64,000 nucleotides of DNA from Lophius americanus. Its lineage: Eukaryota > Chordata > Actinopteri > Lophiiformes > Lophiidae. The notes beneath the pieces are model-generated. The model did no database searches, was not told the origin of the DNA, and saw only the letters and a list, made by a program, of their open reading frames with translations. Position numbers and translations under genes: made by a program. Location: NCBI GenBank assembly GCA_037951165.1, contig JBBDHG010000061.1, positions 6,620,001 through 6,684,000 on the forward strand, in the 5' to 3' direction. The first letter of the stretch is position 1. Each line of letters begins with the position of its first letter. This document shows positions 34,860-47,300 of the stretch, piece by piece.

Positions 34860-37800
34860 TCAGAGCTGTGAGCAGAGGAGGACAACTTCTTTATCCTCCT
34901 CTGGGGGAGATATCCACTAGATAAATTTTATGGATTTCAATATGCATCTTTTTGTCATGTTGATCTGTTAAACATGGAAATTGATGCTCCAAAGAAAGAT
35001 GTCCTCCAGAACCAATCAACATTCGGAATACAACAATTGTCAACAATTTTGACATTGCGTTGGTCCAAGTTGAGAATTTCCACCATTCCTCTTCAATTTT
35101 CTACCACTGTAAGGCGCTTGGGTGTGATGTACTGGTCCTGGTCCAAATAAATATCACTTGTTCAGTTGTTATTTTTCCAGGTTAAAAGTTAGCTACAAGC
35201 CGATGCTTACAAGTGAGGATAGATTTGGGAACAGTGTTTGATTTTTGTTTGTTTGTTTTGTATGTGGCCGGCCAATGGTTTATGGTCCTCTTAAACCTTG
35301 TAGCAGTCAGAGAGGAGAGGGAGAGGCTGAGCTGATGAAGTGGGTGTGGCCCATCAAAGGGAAGAGGCAGTAATTACTCTCACCTGGAAGGTTGTGCGTG
35401 CAGAAAGACATGTATGAAGCTCAGGACACATGTAAAGAGATATATATAAGAAACCAACCATGATCCGGTTCTGGATGTCAGCAACAGCAGCAGCTTCAAA
35501 AAGGGAACGGGTTTGAATAATCTTATTTCCTTTTTTGTTCCTTGGACATCAATTATTATCTCTGGACAATAGAACTTCTCAAAGTAAAGACACCTGCTCC
35601 AACCTGCCTCTCTGCCACAACATCAACTTCAGGAACTTTCTTTCATCCTCCATCTCTTTCAACCCTTGATATAGAATCTTCCAAACTCTTTGAACAATTC
35701 TTAATTATAGAGACTGAGTGCAAGAGACTGTCCTTTGAACGGATTACTGGAATCACCGTACTTGGAGATTTTGGGACCTTGCTATTTCGTGTTTGTTTTA
35801 TTTCCTAAAGGACTATTGAAAGCATTTCATGGTGATTTGGTATTATGCAAATATGTTGAATTGATTTCTCGTTAATAATAATGACAGAAAATCTATTTTG
35901 TTGTGAATGGTATTTTTTCTGGTCATAGCATTTTGTAATGTAACTTAATTCTAATATTACCCCAGATATAAATTTTTGACACACATCATTGTATGTCTGG
36001 CGCCCATTGGTTTAATCTTATATGTTTAGCTTTAAGTCAGGTTGTGTTACAACCTTGAAACTGAAAGAATAATAAAACATGCGGATGACAGGAGGAAGAC
36101 AAAATGTTACTTATTTTCCTCACATAGCAGAACACTCACAACACAATGGCCCACTCAATTTCCGCTCTCCTCCTTCAAAATAAGAGCACATTACATAAAC
36201 CTCAAAACTGCTTTGTAACAGGTTACATAAGTCACTTGGGGCATATATGAAGGTTTGTTAGATTACAGGTGATGAAAATGTATAACATTTGTTGTGACAC
36301 CATGTTTTTGATCAGGATAGCATGAACAAATACCTCCTGTAGTTAAAGAAAGCTTTACTTTCTAATTTATAAAGAAAAGAAATCTCTCCATCACCAGTTT
36401 TTAAAATTGCCAGTCCTCACTGATCACCAAAAATCTCCTCTAACAATAAAGTGCCACTCCAAAGAAAAACTCTTCCATTGTCAATGTTGGTACACAAAAA
36501 AAAATAAGGTGACAATATCCCAGGAGAAAAATATATCAAAGACCTAGTCTGTAATGGGATCATCTCAAACCTCTATTTTCACCCTGATTGATCATACACT
36601 TAATCTCTGCTGGAACAAAAAAATTGTCAAGGTCAAATGTAAAGTTCTGCAGACAGAAGAGTTCTGAAGATCCGGTGGGGGAGAAAGTCCTGCGAGCACC
36701 AGAAGGAAAGAGCTCTTCACCTGTCATTCAAACTTATTGCCCTGGACAGGAAAGAAAATGGCACAGGTTTGGTACTTTGGGACTAAGTGCGTTGTAGAGA
36801 ACACCACCAGAGAAGCATGTATTTAAAGAAGTAAGTAAAAGTTATTTCTCTGAAGCACTAACTCTCTTCAATTGAAACAGGTTTTATGGCAGGTGACCTT
36901 CCTGATGCAACACATTTTCCAGAGCCAAGAATACACTAACATATACAACCCCATGGGCTAGATTTCAAGATTATGATATCTTGTAATTGTCGAATGATAA
37001 AGATATAATCTGAGATCATACACTTCATTAATATACTCTTTTAACCCAAAATATGTTTCTTCATGTGACCTCTGCCATTGTCCAAAGTTTTCCTGTTCCT
37101 ACCTTGCAAAACCATTGGCCTCTGTAGCCATCATGTTGTCCGCAAATGCAGTAACACTGGGTTTTTGTCATGATTCAAGTACAGAACAGTAAGTGCAACA
37201 TTTAGATTTAATTTTGGATAAAATATAATGGTGAGCACATACTCCGTTTCCTGATTCTCCATTTTAGTTTTAGGGCCTGGTTTCCTTGAGGCCACTGATC
37301 GCAGCATCTATCTCACCTCCTGTTCCTGTATATTGAGTGTGTCTACGACTCACCCAGATTTCCGTGTTTGCTCCGCAAGTCATTCACTTGTGCATCAAAT
37401 GGTGACAAAACACTTTTTAACATGTGGCAGCATGGTGGTGTGAACAAGGACGGTACAATTCATACAAATATGACAGTTTGCAATGGGGAATTACATTCTC
37501 AGAACATCAAATCTGACGTGTGAGTTGTTGTGATGCAGTCTGAGTTTCCCCGAAAATTCTTGTCAATCACATTTAACTGGGAACAAAAGGACAGTACCAG
37601 TGATGAGACTCTTTTGATTGAAAAACTACAAATCCAACTCAACCTGGGCCGGAACACCAACTAAGTGAGGAGGTTTGTAATTAAAGATCTTCGACGTTAC
37701 AGGATTATTGACTCTATTGATTTTGAGACTTTACCAATGCTCCGGACTACAAATACACACACATCACACATCAAACCATGCAAAAACAATTATCCGAAAT

Positions 37801-39585
37801 AATAAAACCAGTTATGCATAATGGCATTACGTCTCAAATCTGCAGAACAGGAAACAAATATTGTAGATTCAAAAGTTATTAGCCATGCACATGTACTGTA
37901 ACTAACTTTGTTTTTTTGTTTTATTTGTCTTTTGTTTCTTTTTTGTAAACCAAATGAAACTATAATTTTAAATTGTACGTCAGTAATAGAATAGAAACAG
38001 CATTTATGTTAATATAGTTACCATATGTTCCAAATAAATTCATGGTCTAGATAAAAGGAAAGAAACTCAGCTGCTTGCAGCGCAATAAAAATATGCATAC
38101 ACATTTACAAGACGCCTCAACTAGCTGTTCAGCTCAGTGTATTTGAAATGAATAATTATGGGATAAGATAAGCTTTAAGTGTTCCATGGGAAATTGGTTC
38201 AGGACTCTGTCCCAACAAGCAGTTTAAACCAAAGAATACAAATACACCACAAGGACATCATGATATGGGATTTCAACAAAATTCCTACTTACAGCATATA
38301 CCCACATACACATACAACAGTTCACACATATATACATATACTCAAGCACAATGGATTATTTTGAATCGTCATATATTGCACCGTCAAGCATTGCACAAAT
38401 GAATGATGTATTGCACACATGGAGGATATGTTGCATAATTAGAGCCAAAAGTGGCATGTGTTTTAATGCACTGTCCCTGTGCAGCTCTGAATTAGATTAG
38501 ATAATGGATCACCTAATGACAGCACTATGCCACCAAGGTGCAATCATGTGAACGGTTTTCACCAATTCGAAGGAGAAATCAGTGAGATAACACTATGCAT
38601 TGATTTTCTGAGCTCCCGGTTTGCGTCGCTACAGTTTTGTGTAAACACAGCTTTAAAACATTTTTCAAATGAGCCCCCATAAGAGTTGCATCAGGAGCAA
38701 ATTATTATTATTTTCTTTCCTTTGGGCCTGAGTTGATATCTTTTAGTTTAGCATCAGTGACTTATCTCATTGCACCAAATGATCTTTGGAAGCACACGGT
38801 GAGGAGGCTGGTCCATATCCAGATGCTTATCTTTGCACATTTATATCATTGATGATATTTTAACTTTGACATGGATATGTTCTGGACATTAGTACCTTGC
38901 TGCAGACAACCTGTAGTATGTGGCCCTCGTCCTTTGGATCCACCCCTCCTCTTCTTCTTACGCCACACTGACCTTACAACATCTGCTCTGGAATCAGATT
39001 GGTTCCCTGCCAATGAAACCCTCCAAATATGTGTGAAGTACACCAGAAGTGACTGTACATGGAATCACTTTTGCTAATAAACTCAAGATGTACCTTTCTT
39101 CTTAATTACATAATGATGGATGGTGCAACTGTAGAGGCCTTCACATTATTTCTCTGAAGAGAGTTGTCAAATACCGTGGGTCCACAGTTTACTCTGAATA
39201 GCCAGTATTCTGATAAGACTGACCTGTCTCTGGCACAGAAACGAAGGCAGAAGATATGCTGTTCTCTGCTGTAGACTCAACAAACTGATAAAGCTGCCTC
39301 CAGTCTAGAACCACCACATGACAGTAGAAATGATAAAATGTGTTGCATGTAGAGTATTTATTCTATGTTTTGGACTAAGAAACTATTAGGGAAATGAAAA
39401 CAATCTCCTTGCCCCACAGTGATTCTGAGGTCTCTTCTTGTGTTACATCTGACAAAAAGATGGGTGCGAGATAAACATGCCATGACAAAGATTATGACAA
39501 TTGTCAATGACTTCATAAGAATTAAACTGTGTGTCAAGATCGGATTTATAAGATTACGGAGTGAGACTCGCACCTGGGCAATGAT
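34860..39585. other. Intergenic, no gene seen
   Basis: AT-rich. Frames near 35542, 36588 and 38871 are short, lack recognisable domains and lack splice context. No repeat was identified with confidence. Confidence 0.5.
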
Positions 39586-39589
39586 TCTT

Positions 39590-39695
39590 CTCTGTTACAA
39601 CAGATTATTAAGAGTTTGGTCTAGACCTGCTCTTTCTGGAAAGCACCTTGAGACAACTGTTGTTGTGAATTGGCGCTAAATAATTAAACATTTAT
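39590..39695 (+). repeat. Fish interspersed repeat fragment
   Basis: gacctgctctttctggaaag, then caccttgagacaactgttgt, then tgtgaattggcgctaaataa is the known 3' end of a teleost repeat (usually ttggcgctatataaataaa). Confidence 0.6.
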
Positions 39696-41099
39696 TTATC
39701 TGTCTGTAATAAACTCATATCTAAGATGGACAACAGACTCCTCGAGTTAATTCCTTATCCTCAAAAGATCAGAAGACACAATTTTTCCTCATCACTAACC
39801 AATAAAATAAGCACATATGGATGCTGTACACTCATAAGGGAGGAAATTGATCCGTAAGAAACCCTGTTCCGGGGGATCTTTTCTTAAAACAACACTCTCC
39901 TGAGATAGCACATAGCATAATAGAAATAAAACAAAAATATAAATAGGCTGAACCGTATAATACACGCTTCAAAATGGAAGTAAATCAAAACAGGATAGCA
40001 CTCAGAAAGTATGTAAGTACTCTGCCAGGGCAGCTTAATTCCCCCCATTGTGTCATTGTATTTAGCTTCAACTATCTCATGATACATTGACCCTCATTAT
40101 ATAACTCCTTCAGTATAAAAGAAAAATTCCCCTAGCAGGATAGTAATATTTCACCAATGTAACTCAGTAACCTTTTACTAACATACATCACATTTGACAG
40201 TTTTGAATCAATGAACCGACTTTCACACAGTTAAAGGTCAGTTTCTAATCTTTACCATTGTAGTCTTGTCACACAAACAAATTTTCCATGCATGCTTTAA
40301 ATTTAAATATCGTGGATCATCAGATCAGATGTGACATGTGGTATATCCCATGGGGGTATCATGGTGGTATAATTTTTGAGCAAGCATTTTAGTCCATGAA
40401 TTATAAACTATTTTCATTGATCCTGTTATCCCATAATGGTAAATAATCAATGGTTAATGGTAAAGAAGAAAAAAAATGGATTAAGATGAAGATTTGGATC
40501 AACACCAAAATAACACAGTTTCAACAGGACATACTGTAAAAATAAAATAAATAAATAATCAAAACTTGTTCATAACATTTGGAGTGATCCCGCTAAAAAG
40601 AACATAAAAAGCAATAAAGACAAAAACATAACCTCCTTTTTTGGTGTAAATAAGATATCACCAGTTATATGTGCGTGTAATGTTGGCTATTACCAGTTAT
40701 TAATAGCTGGTATTGGAATGTAGCAAGGTATGCATATACTGTAATTGCATAGTGCTTTTATTCGTTTTAGCTGACCATACATCTTTGAGGATTTTATACA
40801 AAACCATAAAGAGGAGCGTTGTAGGCATGATTTTGTATGTCACTATTCATACGATATCTAAATAAACATTTTTCTAAGGAAGAATAGGTAAATAAGTGGT
40901 TGAGCGGATTTCAATTTTGGTTTAGATGGCAAGCTAGATTTCAACTACTATTCTTAAATATACACAAGTTTTTCAGTGTCCTATTACAGCCATCTATCAA
41001 TATTTGTGAACTCTAATTTCACACATTCAATTTAATAGAAACGTCATGACCCGCCCTACTCTGGCTCTGATAGGCTAATTTTTATATTGTGACCCTAAC

Positions 41100-41330
41100 A
41101 TCAGCCAATCACAACCTTTCGTTGATTATTTTGACCAATCCGAACAAGAGAACAAGTACTAGCCAATCGAACGGCGGGTAAGGTGGGTCATGCTTTCACC
41201 GTAACAGCCCCGTATCATCAATTAGAATGTATGCTTGAAGACACTTTTAACTGACGTCATATTTCCCATGATTCTCACCTCGGCCGTCATTACGGTGGAC
41301 GAGAGCGCTTTGAACAGGAGCTAATACATG
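41100..41330 (+). promoter_or_regulatory. Promoter-like block: three CCAAT boxes and a CRE
   Basis: CCAAT occurs at 41105, 41135 and 41163 in the same direction, spaced 30 and 28 bp (about three helical turns). A perfect CRE TGACGTCA is at 41252-41259, followed by a CpG-bearing stretch to about 41330. NF-Y arrays of this spacing are typical of active promoters. No coding exon follows until acaca, so it is either an upstream alternative acaca promoter or that of an unseen non-coding transcript. Confidence 0.5.
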
Positions 41331-41639
41331 CGGTAGGAGTAACGTAGCAACGATGAGCCTTGAGCAACATAAGTTGTGAAATTACGCTTTTTGAACAAAA
41401 TAGACCACTACAAGTAAAAGTTCACAACTTTACTTAAGAGTTAGTACGAGTATAATCAGCGAAATGTACTTAAGGTATAAAAGTAAATGTATTCATTGTA
41501 AAGTGTAACGGTTCCTTTCAGACGTTTTGGAATACTATTGTTGTCTGTAGTGCACACTTTTATGCTGCGGATCGCTGATAGAGCAGCATTGGAGCCGGAG
41601 ATATCAACAGTCTAAACAAAACTTTTTAGGAAGGCCATC

Positions 41640-42115
41640 TTTGTCATTGCCTTCAAACTGCACTCTTCTTAGGAGGTGGTGAGGAGGAGGACACTGGACA
41701 AACTGTTATACATCTTGGATAATCCTGAGCCTCCTCCCCACCACCTTCTGGACAGACAGCGGAGCTCCTTTCCAATAGATTAATCCAGATCTGATGTCAC
41801 ATGGACTGTTTCAGGAAATATTTCCTGCCCAGATCTATAACCCTGTACAAAAACGGACTCCTCCCCAACAGATGGCCCACCTAGATTCACGTTAAACCCA
41901 CTACAATACATTTTAGACATGTTTTTGCACTAGTGCACTATTTACCTCTACTTTGTAACAGCATGCAATTTACACACACACTCTACATAGCACACTTCTA
42001 CTCTATAGTCATTTTTATATTTTTATCTTGATGTTATGTCTGTGTATTTCAAACTGCTGCTGCTTCAACAAGTAAATATTGCATGTTGGGATCAATAAAG
42101 TATGTCTAACTCCAA
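41640..42115 (+). mobile_element. Non-LTR retrotransposon 3' fragment
   Basis: It opens with aggacactggacaaactgtt and the expected 3' reading frame continues with CHMDCFRKYFLPRSITLYKN, then a stop, a 3'UTR, and the terminus gggatcaataaagtatgtct. This is the usual end of a teleost LINE ORF and tail. It is 5' truncated and sits between two promoter-like blocks. Confidence 0.75.
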
Positions 42116-42738
42116 GTCCATTTGAGCATTAATGTGTGTTGTCCTATGTTACTGCAGCTGTTAAAAGTTAAGGAATCAAACTACTTTATCTGCTGTTTGC
42201 TAGTTGAGCTACCAAGATTCTCATATCTTATTTAGGGAGTCTCTGTCCTGTCTAAAAAGTAATTCTATCATTATTCTAAAAAGTCAACTTTTCATGACAT
42301 CAGTATTGTTGCATTTTTCAGATTATCCAAAATGGTTTTGAAACATTTTATTAATTTAGTTATTTAGTAAAGTTGCTTATTTAAGTTTTTTAATTGTATT
42401 AAAAAAGTGGCAGAATCCATATAGAGAAAAACATTTAAAACAAACACATTGAACATTTTTGGTTTTCACTGTACTCGTAAGGATATAAACATATCTATCT
42501 TGAAAAGTAAGAAGTTAAATAGTATAGAAATGATCAAGTAAAGTAAAAAGGCCTCACGTTTGTACAGCATTTGAGTAAAAATACTTAGTCACCCCTATCC
42601 ACCAATAATGCCTGGATCTACAGACACAAGGTACAAAGTAAAAGATACAGCTTAAAATTCTAGAAGAGAATTCCTAAAAGAATTTGCGGAGAACTTGAAG
42701 GATTGCATTCAGTTGTACATTCGCGTTCCTTCTCATTC

Positions 42739-42843
42739 GCCCCGCCCTCATACATGACGTCATGTTAAAGGGCCAATCGAGGAAGCGGGGTTATAGGTCA
42801 ACGTCCAGGAGTAACCTGCCTGCGCATCATCACATCACCCCAC
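42739..42843 (+). promoter_or_regulatory. acaca promoter: Sp1, CRE, NF-Y and SRE sites
   Basis: GC box (GCCCCGCCC, 42739-42747), CRE TGACGTCA (42755-42762), CCAAT (42773-42777) and ATCACCCCAC (42834-42843). The last is identical to the sterol response element of the LDL-receptor promoter. SREBP acting with NF-Y and Sp1 is the established way that lipogenic genes, including mammalian ACC, respond to sterol and insulin status. There is no TATA box. Confidence 0.65.
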
Positions 42844-42869
42844 ACTCTGCTGTTGTAGCGTTTGCCGGG

Positions 42870-43003
42870 TATGCGTGGCCTCATCATGAAGTGGTTTTCC
42901 TCATTCATCACTGGAGAGAGGGATGTCTGAGAACAGACCTAATTCATTTGTCGGTCACTCGGAATCAACTTTATCAGGATCACGTTGCGGTTAATTTCCA
43001 CCG
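42870..43003 (+). other. acaca: Putative acaca 5' untranslated exon 1
   Basis: It lies just after the SRE/NF-Y block and ends at a strong donor (ccg|gtgagt, 43004). The 5' end is estimated. There is no in-frame link to the coding start, so it is likely untranslated. Confidence 0.5.
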
Positions 43004-43317
43004 GTGAGTTTGTAGCCCTGACGTTTATCTTACATTACACATGCCCAAGCTGAGTAGTCGTGACAGCCTGTATTGCGACACACCTGCAGTGCGTTCAACC
43101 GGCCGGTATCAGACGTTACCGTTGTAATACCTATTAGCTTCTGCTGGTAACATAGCTAATGTCATTAGCTCGCATCAGTTGCATTCTATTCAGAATGGCT
43201 AACGCCGAGTTTGTTATTCGTAGTTTGAATTGACAGATGAGCTCAGTAATGAACCAGACGTGAGCTTTGGTTTAAAGCCGCCCATTCGCTAATTTATTTG
43301 ATAATGATATGGTTTAA

Positions 43318-43450
43318 TCAGAACTCCATGCTAACAAGCCAACCCCCGTCCTTTACATCATTTTGGGTTGTTCCATTGGTTCACGTTTTGCGGCGTGTCT
43401 GGCTGCAGTGCTCGGCTTGTTTTTCTGGTCCGGCAAGCAGCTAGTGATAG
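43318..43450 (+). other. acaca: Possible alternative acaca first exon with hydrophobic frame
   Basis: It ends at donor gtaagg (43451). Its open frame (SIGSRFAACLAAVLGLFF, then WSGKQLVI) has no ATG but would join, in phase 1, the acceptor at 44079 and run in frame through FPVCWWPV into the acaca ATG. ACC2 uses a hydrophobic N-terminus for mitochondrial anchoring. Here this is only a frame coincidence to be tested. The codon aligned with a start is TTG. Confidence 0.3.
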
Positions 43451-44079
43451 GTAAGGTGTGTCGGCACAGAGTCCCTTTTTCTACTTCCACCACATGCTTA
43501 CAAACAAACAAACACATAAACAAGCAGGTTGGACAACAGAGTGACAATTAAATGGCATGTTTATGGAAGGAGAAGTATTTTTGGTCCGTTAATATAAGTT
43601 TTGTTAATAGTGCATTTTGTGTGCATTGATTTGAGTTAGCAAGCACACTTTAACAGTTTCTGTCATGCACCTGGGAATTTGTAGATCTTTGGTTAACTAC
43701 AACTGATGGAAGTCATGCTTTCTGCATGAGAAGTGTTTCATGGTGTTATTTGAGATTTGATCCAAATGTAAAGTGCATTATAAATGAAATGTATTATTAT
43801 TATGAAGGGGCTTAAACATTGCTCCGTTTCATAGTCCAACCTCCTTGGATATTAATTTTTAGTATGGTGGTCCTGGAACGTGGACACAATGTACTTATTC
43901 TTTTGATGTGAGCACAGGTGTTGCAAAATCGAATTGGTTTATCAAGATATTTCAGTTCACTTCCCACTTTTGCAATATGACAAACAGCATCACATGGCTG
44001 CCAACCAGCGTCACATCGTGTGCTGATGTTTGGACTCTGTATCTATTACTGTTAGTGACACTTTTGTGCTTCTTGTCAG

Positions 44080-44105
44080 TATTCCCAGTCTGTTGGTGGC
44101 CAGTC
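44080..44105 (+). other. acaca: 5'UTR part of the first coding acaca exon
   Basis: The acceptor tgtgcttcttgtcag ends at 44079 with a good pyrimidine tract. The 26 nt to the ATG are open in frame (FPVCWWPV). Confidence 0.5.
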
Positions 44106-44332
44106 ATGGCTCAGGAGGATGGTATAGCTAAGAAGAACCCTACTGGTACGAAGCACTCTCACTTCATTGTGGGATCAGTGTCAGAGGAGAACTCGGAAGA
44201 TGAAAACCATGCAAAATCTGACATGCAGCTGGAGGAAAAAGAGACCCGTTCCTTGTCACCATCCTCTGGCAGCTCAGACAGCACCTTTGAAATGGGATTT
44301 GACCACAAAGAGGGCCCATTGCACAATCTAAG
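44106..44332 (+). CDS. acaca: acaca coding exon 1 (residues 1-75)
   Basis: [20 protein letters not shown], then [13 protein letters not shown] and an acidic/Ser stretch to HNL. Ends phase 2 at donor gttgga, a weak donor but required to reach RPSMSG. Confidence 0.9.
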
Positions 44333-47300
44333 GTTGGAATCCATGCATGATTCTAGTCGGGTCTAGTCTCTTGATGTTATTTTTTAGTTTTGATGTTGAA
44401 TATTGTAATCTTGATATTAGTAATAAGTAATCTTTTTTTTTTTGTGAAGATTTGTTCATGATCAAGTTTTTTTATTTCTGGTATTTGTATCAATGTTGAA
44501 GAGGATCAGTGAAACTTTTGCTTAATTTTCTAAATATCATGTCAATAGTTCTTTGGGGTTTCAAATAAGTGATTTTGGTTGCATTGCTATTCTTTTTAGC
44601 AGCCTTGAATTACATTATTCTTGGTGTACATAAAGGGTGAAAATGTAAGCTACAAATGGGGAGCCTGTGACTTAGAAATGCTCTTAAATCTGAATAGATT
44701 CTTGGCATCCAAAATGAATACCCTTTGCCCAGACTGTACTCCTCTGCTGACTGGTCCGTTTTGTAGCACGTGTGAAAAATGTGGTTTCGCTGGCAGCAAA
44801 CTGCTCAAGTGTTGCTTTGTGTCCTCAGTCGTTTGAGGTGTTCCTGGATAGTAGTTAGTAATGTTAGGTTGGAAAAGGCGGTCATTTACAGAAATTTAAA
44901 ATCCTTGAGATAAAATAAGCTATTCAGTAGTGATGCAATTTGTTTTAAAGCTTGTAGGAGTCTTTAGTCTCTGCATGAGACAGTTTTTTTGACTAGAGTA
45001 ACTTGATGTCTCATTTCACAAAAAAAATTAACTTCTCATTTTTAAGCTTCAGATGTTTTTTTGGGGATTTTTGTTTATTGACATTATATCCCTACATAGT
45101 TTAATACCTAAAAAATATTCTTATATTAGTCTCTTTTCTGTAAGTCAAAGTCACTTATATGTTGCTGATAACCATGTGAATAGAGTTGTTGTTTGTTTGC
45201 AGACTAACTTCATATGCTAGTTGTGAAAACTGTTAAAACATATGTCTTCCAGACCCCACTAATTGCTTTGTTCAGTCTGCTTATCTGCTTTCCCAACGTC
45301 AAAGAGGATGAGAGAAGAAAATCTGGATGGAGCTGGGACGACATATCAAAACTGCATATATGAAAAGGGGATGTCAGCTTCCATTTAACCCCACCATACC
45401 CTTTTTGTCTCAATCTAATAGGACAGTCATATTCTTGCATCCAACACAGCTGGATTGAAATTTGAACCTCCATTCAGTCAGAGCTCTTTTGCCATGTGCT
45501 TGTAACTCATTGATGCAATAGAACAGTATCAGGCCAAAGAAGCCAGCCAGCCAGACGGGCCCAGGCACTGACACACCTTCCAGTTGCAGAGTTATAGTCC
45601 TCCCCCTCTACTAACCCAAACCCCCACCCCCATACGGTTCTGTATGGGGGTGGGGGTTAATTCAAACAGACCTGAAACATCCATTTTTGGCACTTGCCCA
45701 AGCTTATAAAAATGGTTATGTCCTGCTATATGTGGTGTGTTTCTGTCTCTTTCAGTCATTATACCAAAAGGAGTAAAAGACGAGACTCAACTTTCGCTAG
45801 TACTTACACGAAAATAATAATAATAATAATACATTTAATTTATAATGCACCCATTCCCATCGTTTCTATCCTAAATTTTCGCTTCTTATGATGAATATTA
45901 ATAAACACCACTCTCGTAGATTCATGTTACGTTAGAGACACAAACTTTTTTAAAACGCAGTAGTCAAATCATCTGCTTTTTAGATGATTTCCTTCTTTTG
46001 TGAATACTAGGTCATGTCACTGCACAATCTTCGGCGTAGTAAAACCGACTGTCAAAGCTGCTGCTAGAAGAATTGTATGAATCTTAGAGCTTATGAGTGT
46101 GTATCTACTGGCTCTTAGCAGTACTAATTACCTTTCTCTTTCTCCCAAAAAAAAACGTCTTATTACATGCATTCTTTATGTCTTGAACAGGCCAAGCATG
46201 TCAGGGTTGCACCTGGTGAAGCAAGGGAGGGATCGTCGGCGTTTTGAACTCCAAAGGGACTTCACTGTGGCCTCTCCTGCTGAGTTTGTCACCCGGTTCC
46301 GTGGCAACAAAGTTATCGAAAAGGCAATTGATTTACCACACTCTTAGTCATGACCCATATAAAAATGAATCGCAACGGAGGTGGCATATGCATTTTTAAC
46401 TCAACTAGTAAAAAGAATGGGACTCCAGGAGAATTAGACTTACTGATACCATTTCTTTACTTGAGTAAAAGTGAGAATGTACAGGCTGTAAATGTATTGA
46501 TATAGTTATGTAGAACTATATCAAATGTATTGATATAGTTATGTAGAAGACATTTTAATTTGCTTTTTATGTGCAAACTCAACCAAATCTCATGTTATAT
46601 TAGGTTTAAACTGATGTTCAAAGAATGAACATTATGTAGAATGGAATAACTAAGTGGATGAAACAAGACACTGACATCTCCTTTGTGGTTAAGTTTCCTG
46701 TCGGTTTCGTCTCCTTATGTGTTTAGAATCACTCGTGTTTCATTTGTCAAGCGTCATATAATTTTGATGTTGGGAAAGCTCGAAATTATACAAATTTCAA
46801 TTACAATGCAAAGTAATAGGCCAATACAAGAATAAATTCAAGTGGAGATGTCACTCTACATAAGTAAAGAAATACACATTCTTTGTTACTGCACTAAACT
46901 ACTCTAAATTTAAATCTTTACAAACATTTAACATGGAAACAAGCCAACAAAGCATTCTAAAACACAAAAATTAGGGTTTATGTGTTGTCATTACACAGAA
47001 ATGTGATAACTAGTCTAGACAGTCATTATGCGCTTACCATATTTTGCGCCATGATTAGACCTATCCTTATTATTGGAATGTTTAGATTTATTTTTGCAAA
47101 ATCAATATTCATAGTGCAACTTTTTTTTGTTTTTTCAAGGTGCTTATCGCCAACAATGGCATTGCAGCGGTCAAATGTATGCGCTCCATCCGACGCTGGG
47201 CCTACGAGATGTTTCGTAATGAAAGGGCAATCCGCTTTGTTGTGATGGTGACCCCAGAGGACCTGAAGGCCAATGCAGGTGAGCCCTAACATAATATGAA

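Noticed and set aside
38871..39077. 68-codon frame in the gap before acaca
   Set aside because: No domain, no promoter or splice context, and an equally long frame on the other strand.
43908..44105. Hydrophobic frame directly upstream of the acaca ATG
   Set aside because: A good acceptor at 44079 shows that most of it is intron. Only 44080 onward is likely exonic.
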